Notes: generated by a model from the sequence alone, not told the origin. DNA of 64,000 nucleotides from Arsenicibacter rosenii (GCF_001870735.1 NZ_MORL01000001.1:558001-622000), one strand, 5' to 3'; counted from the first letter of the stretch, positions 45,021-55,527 are shown. Made by a program: numbers and translations.

Positions 45021-46310
45021 ATGGAGTATCAGGAAGCGATAGACTATCTGTACAGCCGGTTACCGGTCTTTCACCGGATCGGGCCGAAAGCGTTTAAACC
45101 CGGTCTGCAGAATACCGAACGCCTGTGTGAAGCCCTGGGCAACCCGCATCTGAAGTTTAAGAGCATTCATGTTGCCGGGACCAACGGAAAGGGGAGTACC
45201 TCCCATATGCTGGCCTCAATTTATCAGGCTGCCGGTTTCCGGGTAGGGTTATATACCTCCCCGCATCTGAAGTCCTTTACGGAGCGGATCCGGATAAACG
45301 GGCAGCCGATTCCGGAGCAGGAAGTAGCCGGTTTTGTGGACACCCATAAGGGATTAATTGACGCCATATCCCCGTCCTTTTTTGAAGTGACGGTGGCCAT
45401 GGCGTTCGGTTATTTTGCGGCTCAGCGTGTCGATCTGGCGATCATTGAAGTGGGGTTAGGCGGCCGTTTAGATTCAACGAATATTATCAGTCCCCAACTG
45501 TCGTTAATCACCAATATCGGGTTTGATCATACCGATATTCTCGGGGAGACACTGGACAAAATTGCTTTCGAAAAAGCAGGTATTATTAAGGAAACGATTC
45601 CGGTAATTGCCGGTGAATTGTTGCCGGAAACGGAACCTGTATTTGAGCGGATGGCAGCCGAAAAAAACGCGCCGTTGTATCGGGCTGTGGACTATTATAA
45701 AGCACGTGTGGACGGTCACCGGAACGGGTTATTAGACGTGACTGTACAGGCGTCCGTGAGCGGGAAAGAATATGGGTTTGCCCTTGATCTCGCGGGCGAT
45801 TATCAGGCGTTGAATCTGCCGGCGGTATTGCTGGCAACGGACTTGCTGCAGGAGCAGTTTCCGGTAGGAGAAGGGGTAATCCGTGACGCGTTACGGAGCG
45901 TTGTTTCCGGAACCGGATTAAAGGGCCGCTTTCAGATAATACAGGAGTCACCGAAAATCATTGTCGATACAGCGCATAATAAACCCGGTCTCCGGGCCTT
46001 TTTTAAGGCGCTTGAATCGGTTCCGAAGCAGCAGTTGCATATTGTCTTCGGCATGGTTGCTGATAAGGATCCGGGTTTACTGTTGTCTGAATTACCGGTT
46101 GCGGCGCGCTATTATTTTTGTGAAGCAGAGAGCCCCCGTTCACTAAAATCAATCGATTTACAAAAGGAAGCCAGTCGATTTGGCTTGTTAGGAGTGCCGT
46201 TTACTGATGTCAATAGTGCGCTTGACGAAGCCAAGAAGAACACAAATGTAAACGATGTAATTATCACAGTAGGAAGCAATTACATTGTGTCAGAGTTAAA
46301 CTGTTTATAA
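45021..46310 (+). CDS. folC: bifunctional folylpolyglutamate synthase / dihydrofolate synthase
   Basis: 429 residues. It adds glutamate to dihydropteroate and to folates, using ATP. The P-loop HVAGTNGKGSTSHM (residues 50-63), TSPHLKSFTERIRING, and the Mur-ligase-type DSTNIISPQLSLITNIGFDHTDILG are all present. The C-terminal domain has GRFQIIQESPKIIVDTAHNKPG. Length is normal. Two bases separate it from trmB, so both are made from one message. Confidence 0.95.
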   Translation: MEYQEAIDYLYSRLPVFHRIGPKAFKPGLQNTERLCEALGNPHLKFKSIHVAGTNGKGSTSHMLASIYQAAGFRVGLYTSPHLKSFTERIRINGQPIPEQEVAGFVDTHKGLIDAISPSFFEVTVAMAFGYFAAQRVDLAIIEVGLGGRLDSTNIISPQLSLITNIGFDHTDILGETLDKIAFEKAGIIKETIPVIAGELLPETEPVFERMAAEKNAPLYRAVDYYKARVDGHRNGLLDVTVQASVSGKEYGFALDLAGDYQALNLPAVLLATDLLQEQFPVGEGVIRDALRSVVSGTGLKGRFQIIQESPKIIVDTAHNKPGLRAFFKALESVPKQQLHIVFGMVADKDPGLLLSELPVAARYYFCEAESPRSLKSIDLQKEASRFGLLGVPFTDVNSALDEAKKNTNVNDVIITVGSNYIVSELNCL

Positions 46311-46312
46311 TT

Positions 46313-46978
46313 GTGACCAGAAGAAAGTTAGAGCGATTCAGGCAAAATGCCGAAAGTACAAATGTAATAGAAGCCGGAAAGGAAGTTTACAAAACTATCA
46401 AGGGAAGATGGCGGGAAGATTACTTTAGAAATGTAAATCCGATTATTCTTGAGCTTGCCTGCGGCAAGGGAGAGTATACGGTCGGACTTGGTCAGGCATT
46501 TCCCGACCAAAATTTTATCGGGGTTGATATTAAAGGAGACCGGATAGCGAGAGGATCACAGGCCGCTCAGCAGTTAGCCCTTGGCAATATTGCTTTCCTG
46601 CGGACGGATATCCGTTACCTGACCGAATTTTTCGGTGAGCAGGAAGTCGATGCGATCTGGATTACGTTTCCGGACCCGCAGCCGAGAGATAAACAGGAAA
46701 AGCACCGGTTAACCCATCCGCGTTTTCTGGAGCTGTATAAGCAGATTCTGAAGCCAGGCGGAACCCTGCATTTAAAGACCGATAATCTGCCGTTTTTTGA
46801 TTATTCGCTGGAGACGCTGCCGCAGTGTGGATTTACGGATCTGGTGTGGACAAAAGACTTGTATACATCGCCGATGAATCAGATTCATTTAGGTATAAAA
46901 ACCAAATACGAAGGCATCTTCACGGCGAAGGGTTTTTTAATTAATTATTTACAATGTAAAAAGGGTGTAAGCCTGTAA
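46313..46978 (+). CDS. trmB: tRNA (guanine-N7-)-methyltransferase
   Basis: 221 residues, starting with GTG (GTG ACC AGA AGA; family members start M-x-RRKLERF). It methylates G46 of tRNAs with S-adenosylmethionine. SAM-binding motif I LELACGKGEYTVGL (about 44-57), FIGVDIKGDRIARG, and the catalytic-site block ITFPDPQPRDKQEKHRLTHPRFL are clear. The stop codon lies in the loop of the terminator hairpin. Confidence 0.96.
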   Translation: MTRRKLERFRQNAESTNVIEAGKEVYKTIKGRWREDYFRNVNPIILELACGKGEYTVGLGQAFPDQNFIGVDIKGDRIARGSQAAQQLALGNIAFLRTDIRYLTEFFGEQEVDAIWITFPDPQPRDKQEKHRLTHPRFLELYKQILKPGGTLHLKTDNLPFFDYSLETLPQCGFTDLVWTKDLYTSPMNQIHLGIKTKYEGIFTAKGFLINYLQCKKGVSL

Positions 46979-46991
46979 GCTTACACCCTTT
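46960..46991. terminator. bidirectional terminator between trmB and gapA
   Basis: A 13-bp stem AAAGGGTGTAAGC (46960-46972) with 46979-46991, 6-nt loop CTGTAA that contains the trmB stop codon. The minus side (gapA) has a T run (TTTTTAC); the plus side has a shorter one. Confidence 0.85.
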
Positions 46992-47019
46992 AAAGGCATG
47001 CCGTAAATTGAGCGTTTGA

Positions 47020-48042
<1,023 letters not shown>

Positions 48043-48043
48043 T

Positions 48044-48051
48044 CAAATATA
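48044..48051 (-). promoter_or_regulatory. -7 element of gapA
   Basis: TATATTTG on the minus strand, 28 bp above the gapA ATG. The -33 box is not obvious. Confidence 0.5.
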
Positions 48052-48465
48052 TGTCTTTTCGAATAAATGAAGGCTTTTCTTGTCATTTTGATGATGGATG
48101 AGTTACGTTGTTGAAACGCTTTAATGGAATAGCTGGAGAGTTTCTGGCCTGATAAAGAATTTAGTATCAGGAACAGAGACACCGTATTTATTTAGCTAAA
48201 ATTAGTTTTATTGGTAGTAAATGCTAAATAAATTAGGACAGAGTTAGTATTTTACTATATGATTACTAATAATGACTAAATGTGCTGCTGTGTTTTTTAC
48301 TAATGATTTAGTAGTCTGTTCTAAAATGGTCTGTTTTTTTTTAACTGCTTCCAACAATACCATGAATAATAGTAGAGTAGGAGCCTATATCTCATAAATA
48401 CTCTTCAAAGCATTAGAAATAGCAGATCTCAAATGGTACTGTCGACTACAGAAAACAAACCTTTA

Positions 48466-48573
48466 CAGGTTGTTGCCCGCAATGCCGTAACTGGCCCGCA
48501 GTTTCAGGTCGTTGATTACCGGCACCAACTTCATAAACGACTCATCCGACACCCGATACGCAAATGAGTACGT
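48466..48573 (-). pseudogene. remnant of a SusC/RagA-type transporter gene
   Basis: The minus strand reads SFAYRVSDESFMKLVP then VINDLKLRASYGIAGNNL before a stop at 48463-48465. This matches a conserved barrel segment of SusC proteins; the intact SusC of this window has SAGWALTEESFMRG and LKIRGSYGMVGNE at the same place. About 35 codons survive. No similarity is seen on either side, so this is a small relic of an otherwise lost gene. Confidence 0.75.
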
Positions 48574-48776
48574 TCTCCTATGTGCCCAGCTGTGTCTCCT
48601 GACAGTTCAGCCTAACTTACTTCATCCAGTTGGGATAAGTAACTCTACACACACAGGCAGATGTGATCATGCTTAAGCGACTAATAAACGTCCACCAGCA
48701 TTTTCCTGAACAAAGATCTTTTTTCATTGCGTTTCTTTTTTTAGGTGATAATAATTATTATTTAACAACAAAAACC

Positions 48777-48895
48777 TACATTTGTAGTACTTACGCTGAA
48801 TTTATTCATCGGCATATAGTTCTTTTTATTACCCAAAATATAATTTGGTGTAAACCCGTAACTAGATATTTATCAGACAGTTACGGGTTTTTGTT
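48777..48895 (+). promoter_or_regulatory. dapD promoter followed by a leader terminator (attenuator or small RNA)
   Basis: TACATTTG (48777-48784) is a perfect -7 box. About 60 nt further, ACCCAAA/TTTGGTGT can fold (48832-48852). Then comes a 12-bp stem AAACCCGTAACT (48852-48863) with 48879-48890, followed by TTTTTG. This is a complete intrinsic terminator 23 bp before the dapD ATG. The unit may be an attenuator controlling dapD or a separate RNA of about 105 nt. No leader peptide with an ATG was found, and no riboswitch class was recognised. Confidence 0.6.
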
Positions 48896-48917
48896 TAAAT
48901 TACAACTTTAATCTACA

Positions 48918-49733
48918 ATGTCTCTTCAGGAATCTATTGAACAAATCTGGAGTAATCGTGATCTTCTTCAGGACCAATCAGCTAAAGACCGTATTCTGAG
49001 CGTAATCGACCAGCTAGACCAAGGAACTCTCAGAGTAGCTCAGCCATCTCAGGAAAAGGAGTGGACCGTTAACGAGTGGGTAAAAAAAGCAATCCTGTTA
49101 TACTTTGTCAGTCAGAAAATGAATGTACAGGAAGTAGGTATATTTACGTTCCATGACAAAATTCCGCTAAAATCTAATTTTGCCGCAGCCGGTGTACGGG
49201 CTGTCCCGCCAGCAGTAGCACGCTACGGTTCCTTCCAGGCTCCCGGTGTCATTCTGATGCCTTCCTATGTCAATATAGGTGCCTATGTTGACGAACGGAC
49301 AATGGTCGACACCTGGGCAACTGTTGGCAGTTGTGCACAGATTGGAAAGGATGTACACCTGAGTGGGGGAGTAGGTATCGGCGGGGTACTGGAGCCACCT
49401 CAGGCTGCCCCGGTTATAATAGAAGACGGCGCATTTATCGGCTCACGATGCATTGTTGTTGAAGGAGCTCGTATTAGCAAACGGGCTGTACTGGGAGCTG
49501 GCGTTACAATCACCGGCTCATCCAGAATTATTGATGTTACAGGGGATGAGCCGGTCGAATACAAAGGGTTTGTGCCTGAAGATGCAGTGGTTATTCCCGG
49601 AAGTTATCCCAAACAGTTCCCCGCAGGCACATTTGATGTCCCATGTGCCTTAATTATCGGGAAACGCAAAGCATCAACGGATCTAAAGACATCGCTAAAC
49701 GATGCACTCCGCGAAAACAGCGTATCTGTCTGA
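48918..49733 (+). CDS. dapD: 2,3,4,5-tetrahydropyridine-2,6-dicarboxylate N-succinyltransferase
   Basis: 271 residues, standard length. It transfers succinyl from succinyl-CoA to tetrahydrodipicolinate on the way to lysine and meso-diaminopimelate. N-terminal helices (SLQESIEQIWSNRD) are followed by left-handed beta-helix hexapeptide repeats (YVNIGAYVDERTMVDTWATVGSCAQIGKDVHLSGGVGIGGVLEP; IIEDGAFIGSRCIVVEGARISKRAVLGAGV). Its codon use and flanks look more AT-rich than the neighbourhood, but the enzyme itself is ordinary. The leader contains a terminator. Confidence 0.97.
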   Translation: MSLQESIEQIWSNRDLLQDQSAKDRILSVIDQLDQGTLRVAQPSQEKEWTVNEWVKKAILLYFVSQKMNVQEVGIFTFHDKIPLKSNFAAAGVRAVPPAVARYGSFQAPGVILMPSYVNIGAYVDERTMVDTWATVGSCAQIGKDVHLSGGVGIGGVLEPPQAAPVIIEDGAFIGSRCIVVEGARISKRAVLGAGVTITGSSRIIDVTGDEPVEYKGFVPEDAVVIPGSYPKQFPAGTFDVPCALIIGKRKASTDLKTSLNDALRENSVSV

Positions 49734-49767
49734 TCATTAATAATAAACAAAAGTAAATTAACATACC

Positions 49768-49815
49768 TAAACCACACAATTGTATAATTTACATTTTGTG
49801 TGGTTTATTTTTTTG
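49768..49815 (+). terminator. intrinsic terminator of dapD
   Basis: A 12-bp stem TAAACCACACAA (49768-49779) with 49796-49807, followed by a run of eight T. Confidence 0.88.
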
Positions 49816-49872
49816 AATCAATGCATTACATATAACAATTAATAATATTTATTGTAAATAGATATTTGTGTT

Positions 49873-49880
49873 TATATTTG
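49873..49880 (+). promoter_or_regulatory. promoter of the Xre regulator gene
   Basis: TATATTTG (49873-49880) with ATTG 18 nt upstream (49851-49854). It lies 19 bp above the ATG at 49900, so the leader is very short. Confidence 0.55.
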
Positions 49881-49899
49881 TGTAAAATCACAGTTGACA

Positions 49900-50370
49900 A
49901 TGAACATTAACGATAAGATTAAACAGATATTGATTGAGAAAAACCTGTCTCCCTCGCATTTTGCTGATGAGATTGGTGTCCAGCGCTCAAGTATTTCTCA
50001 TATACTTTCCGGCCGTAACAGGCCTAGTTTTGATATCATTCAAAAAATAATCCGGCGGTTTCCTGACCTGGGTTTTGACTGGATCTTAGAAGAAGAATCC
50101 GTTCCGGCTACGCCGACGTTCCGGAATCCAAACCGGTTTACTGAACAACAGCGGGCCGTTACTATGTCGGGTCAGGGGGGAGGAAACTACCCTGGATCAG
50201 GTTACAATACCGCCGGCATACGCTCTCAACGCGCCGAAATACCACCCATGCAGTCCGCTTATCCTGCGGATGAACTTCTGCCCGAACCCGATAAATCCGT
50301 CAATAAAACGGTAGAACGCATCCTTATTTTTTACTCTGACGGCACATTCAAAGAGTATTCGCCGATGTAA
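49900..50370 (+). CDS. Xre-type helix-turn-helix DNA-binding protein
   Basis: 156 residues; I choose ATG 49900 (MNINDKIKQI) over the TTG two codons earlier. The Xre helix-turn-helix covers 1-65 (LIEKNLSPSHFADEIGVQRSSISHILSGRNRPSFDIIQKI). The rest is a Gly/Pro/Ser-rich linker and a short C-terminal strand-helix (VERILIFYSDGTFKEYSP), a tail seen in several Bacteroidota regulators. The target is unknown. It is a single gene between two strong terminators in an AT-rich stretch. Confidence 0.93.
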   Translation: MNINDKIKQILIEKNLSPSHFADEIGVQRSSISHILSGRNRPSFDIIQKIIRRFPDLGFDWILEEESVPATPTFRNPNRFTEQQRAVTMSGQGGGNYPGSGYNTAGIRSQRAEIPPMQSAYPADELLPEPDKSVNKTVERILIFYSDGTFKEYSPM

Positions 50371-50460
50371 CGGATAACAACGTTATCGCGACGGTACGTC
50401 GCTCTTTCCTATTACAGACTACTATATTGATTATATAAATAGAACTAATAGACTTTACAC

Positions 50461-50498
50461 AAAAAAGGCCCGAAACATCGCGTTTCGGGCCTTTTTTG
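50461..50498 (+). terminator. intrinsic terminator of the Xre gene
   Basis: A 16-bp stem (50461-50476 with 50482-50497) around ATCGC. The A/T ends make it work on both strands. Confidence 0.92.
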
Positions 50499-50524
50499 TA
50501 ACATACTGTAAAGCAATACTTTAA

Positions 50525-50540
50525 CGTTTCACGTGAATTG
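50525..50540. promoter_or_regulatory. parS-like palindrome (weak candidate)
   Basis: CGTTTCACGTGAATTG matches 12 of 16 positions of the bacterial parS consensus TGTTTCACGTGAAACA, with the whole 12-base centre exact. It is a single site and not perfect at the ends. gyrA is 2 kb away; parA/parB and dnaA are not in the window. Confidence 0.25.
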
Positions 50541-50771
50541 AGTGTTACGATAAGCAAGCTCAGGACGCTGATTTACAGTAAACCCGCTTTACTTAAATGG
50601 CCGTTATCTGGCTAACACGACTAACCGGCTTTACACATGTTTACCGACTGATTTATGAGATGCATACCACCATACAGTTGATTTATCTGTCTGTAGCGGC
50701 TATTTAAATCCATTTCTGAGCGTAATCGACTATAGATTCAGTGATCCATTACAGAGCAACACGCGGTCCGT

Positions 50772-50805
50772 CTCAGACGTGATCAAAGATGATGTCTGAG
50801 TTTTT
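50772..50805 (+). terminator. orphan terminator-like hairpin
   Basis: CTCAGAC (50772-50778) pairs with GTCTGAG (50794-50800), 15-nt loop, followed by TTTTT. No gene ends here, and no promoter was recognised upstream. Confidence 0.4.
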
Positions 50806-51061
50806 ATAATCGGTGGTGCAAGCAAGGGTTCCTATCGACCGAATCGACGGGCTATGTCCAAAAACGCTCTGTTTATTACCAGGCTCGGGAGTAAAGTATG
50901 CTCATTGCATCGCAACGCCGTTATTTTCCGGTGTTACGTGAATCAGCCATTTACAATAATAAACCCGCACCCATTTTTTGAAATGAACTGTGATCACCGT
51001 CCTTGATCAGGAGACATTCCTTTTGTTATATAATTTATATTATGTTAACTAACTTATTCCA

Positions 51062-51096
51062 ATAAAAGGGCGACCATTTAGAATCGCCCCTTTTTG
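51062..51096 (-). terminator. terminator of the 51.1-52.5 kb TPR gene
   Basis: GGGCGA (51068-51073) pairs with TCGCCC (51084-51089) and the stem continues as AAAA/TTTT; the minus strand ends in TTTTATT. It resembles, but does not match, the dispersed hairpin repeat. Confidence 0.65.
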
Positions 51097-51099
51097 TAC

Positions 51100-52530
51100 C
51101 TATTCTACGCAAACCACTTTCTTCTCTTCCATCTGCTTAAGATTATTTTGTAGCGAGGTCAGTACTTCCTGTACCTCTGTTTCATCTTTCACCGATTTTG
51201 CTTTCTCGAAGTATGGTAATGCTTTTTTGAATTTACCGCAAACACGACCTTCCACTTCTTTTCCTTTTGCCTGGTATTCTTTCACATCCATGTTGCTCAG
51301 CTGACGGTTCAGCTCTGCGGCTTCGTTAAAGAAGGCAACACCCATGTTAAAGTTCGCATCGTAATTGTTCGGATCGATCGACAAGGCTTTTGTGTAGTAT
51401 TCCTTCGCCGAATTGCGCTGCTCTTCCAGTTGCTTACGCAGCTCCGCAATTTTCTGCTCATTGGCTGCCGCATTCACGCCTTTGGCTTCTTCGGCCTTCA
51501 GCGCTTCTTCCGCCTGTTTAACACTGGCTGCTGCTTCCGGCTGACGTTTCTGTACATCCGCTAACTGACGCTTTAAATCCGCTGCCTTAGGGTTTTTCTT
51601 GATCGCCGCACTCAGACGGGCAATCTCCCCGTTGATCGCGTCCAAAGCGTCTTTTTCGGCCGTTACCTTCTTCTTCAGATCAGCGCCACGCTTCGATTCT
51701 TCCGTCAGCTTCTTAATCTCATCGCTCAGCTTATCAGCTCCCTGGGTATAAACAATGCCGAGGTTCAGTGCATTGATCGCATTGGTCGGATCTTTCTCAA
51801 TCAATTGCTTCATGCCGGCAATGGCTTCATTCATCCGGCCGGATGACAACATAATATTGACTTTCTCGGCGGCCAGATCCTTATTCGCCGGAAGCACCTG
51901 CAACCCTTTATCAATCGTAGCCAGTGCTTTGTCGACTTCCTTATCATTCCGGTAGAGCATGGCCAGCGAGTAAATCACACTGGCATCCTTGCCTCCGTTG
52001 GCCATGTATTTCTCAAACTGGGTCTTCGCCAGAGAGGCATCCTGTGCCTGCTGGGCTGAAATACCGGTATACAGCGGAGAAAGCGTATCTTTCGGCATCA
52101 CCTCTCCTGCCAGAGACATCATCTTAATGGCATCCTTGAAGTTTTTGTTCTGATACTTGGCGGCCCCTTGCCCCATTAAGGCCTGATACAGCTTCTGACC
52201 AGCTAAGGCTTCGGTAATCTCCTTATTCATTTTTCCGCCGTTGGGCTCTACTTCCAGCGCTTTTTTGTACGCTTCGTAAGCCGCTAAGGCCGCACTCGAG
52301 TCAAGCTTTGAATAGACACCGGTCTGGTCGATAGCAATCGCTTCGTAAATCTGACCTTTGGTGTACCAGGTTTTTGCTTTCGTCGACAGCTTGGCATCGG
52401 TCACGGCCTTGTCGATTTCAGTTTTGGCTTTGTCCAGCGTTCCATTCTGAAAGTTAAGAATAGCGCTGGTCTGGGCTGCGGCCACCAGCGAGGTCAGGCT
52501 GAGCGCCGTTGCAACTACGACTTTTTTCAT
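51100..52530 (-). CDS. exported tetratricopeptide-repeat protein with coiled coil
   Basis: 476 residues from MKKVVVATAL, which begins a signal peptide (…LVAAAQ); the frame extends 18 codons upstream without similarity. TPR units cover about 30-250 (AKTWYTKGQIYEAIAI, FKDAIKMMSLAGEVMP, DKALATIDKGLQVLPANKDLAAEKVNIMLSSGRMNEAI). A charged coiled coil (about 270-385, KKKVTAEKDALDAINGEIARL, KQAEEALKAEE) follows, then a last TPR pair (AKEYYTKALSIDPNNYDANFNMGVAFF). It should sit in the periplasm. Such single-gene TPR proteins are common in Cytophagales; the role is unknown. Confidence 0.92.
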   Translation of the reverse strand: MKKVVVATALSLTSLVAAAQTSAILNFQNGTLDKAKTEIDKAVTDAKLSTKAKTWYTKGQIYEAIAIDQTGVYSKLDSSAALAAYEAYKKALEVEPNGGKMNKEITEALAGQKLYQALMGQGAAKYQNKNFKDAIKMMSLAGEVMPKDTLSPLYTGISAQQAQDASLAKTQFEKYMANGGKDASVIYSLAMLYRNDKEVDKALATIDKGLQVLPANKDLAAEKVNIMLSSGRMNEAIAGMKQLIEKDPTNAINALNLGIVYTQGADKLSDEIKKLTEESKRGADLKKKVTAEKDALDAINGEIARLSAAIKKNPKAADLKRQLADVQKRQPEAAASVKQAEEALKAEEAKGVNAAANEQKIAELRKQLEEQRNSAKEYYTKALSIDPNNYDANFNMGVAFFNEAAELNRQLSNMDVKEYQAKGKEVEGRVCGKFKKALPYFEKAKSVKDETEVQEVLTSLQNNLKQMEEKKVVCVE

Positions 52531-52660
52531 TGTACTGGGTTGTAATTGGTTGATAGGTATTGCTAAATTAAGACGTTTCGGCACAAAGATGCAAAAAGTT
52601 ATCTTTATGCTTTAGATTGTACAAGGGGGATGAGGTTTAATCCCCCATCCCCCCGATGTT

Positions 52661-55207
52661 TTATTCCTCAGTAGCGGGCTGAGATTCATGCGGTTCTGCC
52701 CCGGCAGTCTCTTCCCCTTCTTCCTGTTTAATCTTTGTTACCGATGAAATCTCATCCCCTTCATTTAAACGGATCAGCTTCACGCCCTGTGTATTGCGGC
52801 CGGCCACGCGGATTTCGCTCACCGCCATCCGGATCGCAATCCCCGAACGGTTGATGATCATCAGGTCGTCGTTATCGGTTACGTCCAGAATGGCCACCAG
52901 ACGCCCCACTTTCTCGGTCACCTTAAGGGTACCCACCCCCTTAGCACCACGGTTGGTCACGCGGTACTCATCGACTTCCGACCGTTTTCCGTATCCTTTC
53001 TCGGAAACCACCAGCAGTTGCACATCGGTCGAAACAATACAAACCATCCCGATGACACGGTCATCCGGATTCTCTTCGTCCAGGGTAATCGCTTTCACCC
53101 CGGCAGCCGTACGACCCATCGGCCGTACACGGCTTTCGTGGAAACGGGCGGCTTTCCCCGAACTCGACGCCACCACAATGTCGTTATCGCCGTTGGTCAG
53201 ACAAACACTCAGCAGCTGATCCCCTTCTTCAATGGTAATGGCAATGATACCACTCTGCCGCGGACGGGAGAAGGCTTCGAGCATGGTCTTTTTGATCGTC
53301 CCCTGCTCGGTACACATCACCAGATAGTTATTGTTTATATAATCCGGATCATCAAGGTTCTTGACGTTAATAACGGTACGGACCTTGTCATCGCCTTCAA
53401 TGTTAATCAGATTCTGTACCGGACGCCCTTTTGAAATCCGGCTGCCCTCCGGCAGTTCATGCACCCGCTTCCAGTATAAGCGCCCGCGTTCGGTAAAGAT
53501 CAGCAGGTAGTTGTGCATCGTAGCCGTAAACAAATGCTCCGTAAAGTCATCGTCCTTGGTGGCTGCTGCCCGGGAACCAACCCCTCCCCGACCCTGGGTC
53601 TTGTATTCGGTCAGCGGAGTCCGCTTCACATAACCTTCGTGTGAGATGGTAATCACCATTTCCTCATCGGCAATCAGCGAGAGATCACTGATATTACCAT
53701 CGCCCAGGGCATTGATGGCGGTCCGGCGTTCATCCCCGTAACGGGCTTTTACCTCCAGCAGCTCATCTTTGATAATCTGCCGTTTCCGCACGTCATTGGC
53801 CAGAATATCCTTCAGGTCAGTAATGAGCGACATCAGCTCATCATATTCCAGCTGGATTTTATCCCGCTCCAGACCCGTCAACCGCTGCAGACGCATATCC
53901 AGAATCGCCTTAGCCTGCACATCACTGAGACCAAACCGCTCTATCAGACCGGCCCTGGCCTGCTCCGGATCCTTAGCCCCGCGAATCAGGGCAATTACCT
54001 CTTCAATATGATCAAGGGCAATCAGGAGGCCCTGCAGGATATGCGCCCGTTTTTCGGCTTCCCGCAATTCATACTGCGTCCGGCGGGTAATCACCTCAAA
54101 GCGATGATCCACATAGTAACGGATCATATCCCGCAGGTTCAGCAGCATCGGCCGGCCTTTGACCAGCGCTACGTTGTTGATCCCGAAGGAAGACTGCAGC
54201 GAGGTATGCTTATAGAGGTTATTCAGAACCACGTTCGGAATAACCTCCCGCCGGAGATCATAAACGACCCGAAGCCCGTCACGGTCCGATTCATCCCGGA
54301 AGGCGGTGATGCCTTCTATTTTCTTTTCATTGATCAGATCAGCCGTTTTCTCCAGCATAACGGCCTTATTGACCATATACGGAATGTCGGTAACGATGAT
54401 CTGTGTTTTTCCTTTGTTTTCCTCAATGGTCGCATTAGCCCGTAATACCACCCGGCCACGCCCCGTACGGAAGGCTGATTTCACCCCTTCCATCCCGTAA
54501 ATAGTCGCTCCCGTCGGGAAATCAGGGGCAATGACATGCTCCATCAATCCCTCTACGGTAATCTCCGGATCATCCAGAAAGGCAATAATCCCGTTCACGA
54601 CTTCGGTCAGGTTATGCGGGGCCATATTCGTGGCCATACCCACCGCAATACCCGAAGAGCCGTTGAGCAACAGATTCGGGAGTTTGGCCGGCATCACTGA
54701 CGGCTCTTCCAGGGAATCATCAAAGTTCGGCTGAAAATCAACCGTCTCTTTGTAAATGTCCCCCAGTATTTCGTCAGCAATACGACGCAGGCGGGCTTCG
54801 GTATACCGCATCGCCGCCGGTGAATCACCGTCAATCGAACCGAAGTTTCCCTGGCCATCGACCAGCGGGTACCGTAATGACCAGTCCTGCGCCATCCGTA
54901 CCATGGTGTCATAGACCGACGAGTCACCGTGCGGGTGATACTTACCCAGCACCTCCCCGACAATACGGGCCGATTTCTTGTGAGGCTTATTATAGTTGAC
55001 CCCCAATTCAGCCATTCCGAACAGTACCCGCCGGTGCACCGGCTTGAGTCCGTCCCGGACATCGGGAAGCGCACGCGAAATGATAACCGACATTGAATAA
55101 TCAATGTAGGCCCCCCTCATTTCGTCTTCGATGTTGATTGGAATAATGTTGCCGGGTCCGGTTGCCTCCTGACCCATCGAATCAATACCTGTGGTTTCTT
55201 CTGCCAT
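52661..55207 (-). CDS. gyrA: DNA gyrase subunit A
   Basis: 848 residues. The enzyme cuts and rejoins DNA to introduce negative supercoils. The active-site Tyr lies in [10 protein letters not shown]. The quinolone region reads [20 protein letters not shown], with Ser and Asp kept at the two resistance positions, so no resistance change is seen. The C-terminal beta-pinwheel contains a GyrA box variant (QGRGGVG), which separates it from ParC. The acidic tail ([15 protein letters not shown]) is normal. It has a long leader of about 100 nt below the -7 element at 55319-55326. gyrB is not adjacent. Confidence 0.97.
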   Translation of the reverse strand: MAEETTGIDSMGQEATGPGNIIPINIEDEMRGAYIDYSMSVIISRALPDVRDGLKPVHRRVLFGMAELGVNYNKPHKKSARIVGEVLGKYHPHGDSSVYDTMVRMAQDWSLRYPLVDGQGNFGSIDGDSPAAMRYTEARLRRIADEILGDIYKETVDFQPNFDDSLEEPSVMPAKLPNLLLNGSSGIAVGMATNMAPHNLTEVVNGIIAFLDDPEITVEGLMEHVIAPDFPTGATIYGMEGVKSAFRTGRGRVVLRANATIEENKGKTQIIVTDIPYMVNKAVMLEKTADLINEKKIEGITAFRDESDRDGLRVVYDLRREVIPNVVLNNLYKHTSLQSSFGINNVALVKGRPMLLNLRDMIRYYVDHRFEVITRRTQYELREAEKRAHILQGLLIALDHIEEVIALIRGAKDPEQARAGLIERFGLSDVQAKAILDMRLQRLTGLERDKIQLEYDELMSLITDLKDILANDVRKRQIIKDELLEVKARYGDERRTAINALGDGNISDLSLIADEEMVITISHEGYVKRTPLTEYKTQGRGGVGSRAAATKDDDFTEHLFTATMHNYLLIFTERGRLYWKRVHELPEGSRISKGRPVQNLINIEGDDKVRTVINVKNLDDPDYINNNYLVMCTEQGTIKKTMLEAFSRPRQSGIIAITIEEGDQLLSVCLTNGDNDIVVASSSGKAARFHESRVRPMGRTAAGVKAITLDEENPDDRVIGMVCIVSTDVQLLVVSEKGYGKRSEVDEYRVTNRGAKGVGTLKVTEKVGRLVAILDVTDNDDLMIINRSGIAIRMAVSEIRVAGRNTQGVKLIRLNEGDEISSVTKIKQEEGEETAGAEPHESQPATEE

Positions 55208-55318
55208 ATAACAGCAACTATCTCCGGATACCGTTGATTCTCAAAAAAGCATCCGGACGGGAAGTTCTCAAAATTTTACAATTATATACGCCAAACCAAT
55301 ACAGCCTGCCGCTCTATA

Positions 55319-55326
55319 CAAATATA
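55319..55326 (-). promoter_or_regulatory. -7 element of gyrA
   Basis: TATATTTG on the minus strand. The start point would be near 55312, giving a leader of about 105 nt. Confidence 0.45.
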
Positions 55327-55527
55327 CTCATTTTTCGCCAAAACAGGAAATTATCGCGTAAATAGCCCTTTAACAGCGATTTATAGGCCCGTGGCGGACT
55401 GATCTTTTCCCTGCCGCCCCCCCGTCGACCCGGTCTGTTACGATCAAAAAAGCCGTTTGTCACCTTATTTCACAAATTCGACTCATAGGAATAATACAAT
55501 ACTCATCGTTTAATCCGGTATGGCGTG

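Larger units (their letters stand above)
50371..51099. other. gene-free region between Xre and TPR genes
   Basis: 730 bp. It holds the Xre terminator (50461-50498), a parS-like palindrome (50525-50540), an orphan terminator hairpin (50772-50805), two loosely similar segments (ACGTGAAT … TTTAC … TAAACCCGC near 50530-50590 and 50935-50970), and the TPR gene terminator near 51062-51096. No protein-like frame and no tRNA were found. Confidence 0.55.

Noticed and set aside
48663..48911. 82-codon plus-strand frame upstream of dapD
   Set aside because: It runs across a clear -7 promoter box and a terminator hairpin, and its composition is AT-driven.
52661..55207. Quinolone-resistance change in gyrA
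   Set aside because: The key Ser and Asp of the quinolone region are both kept.
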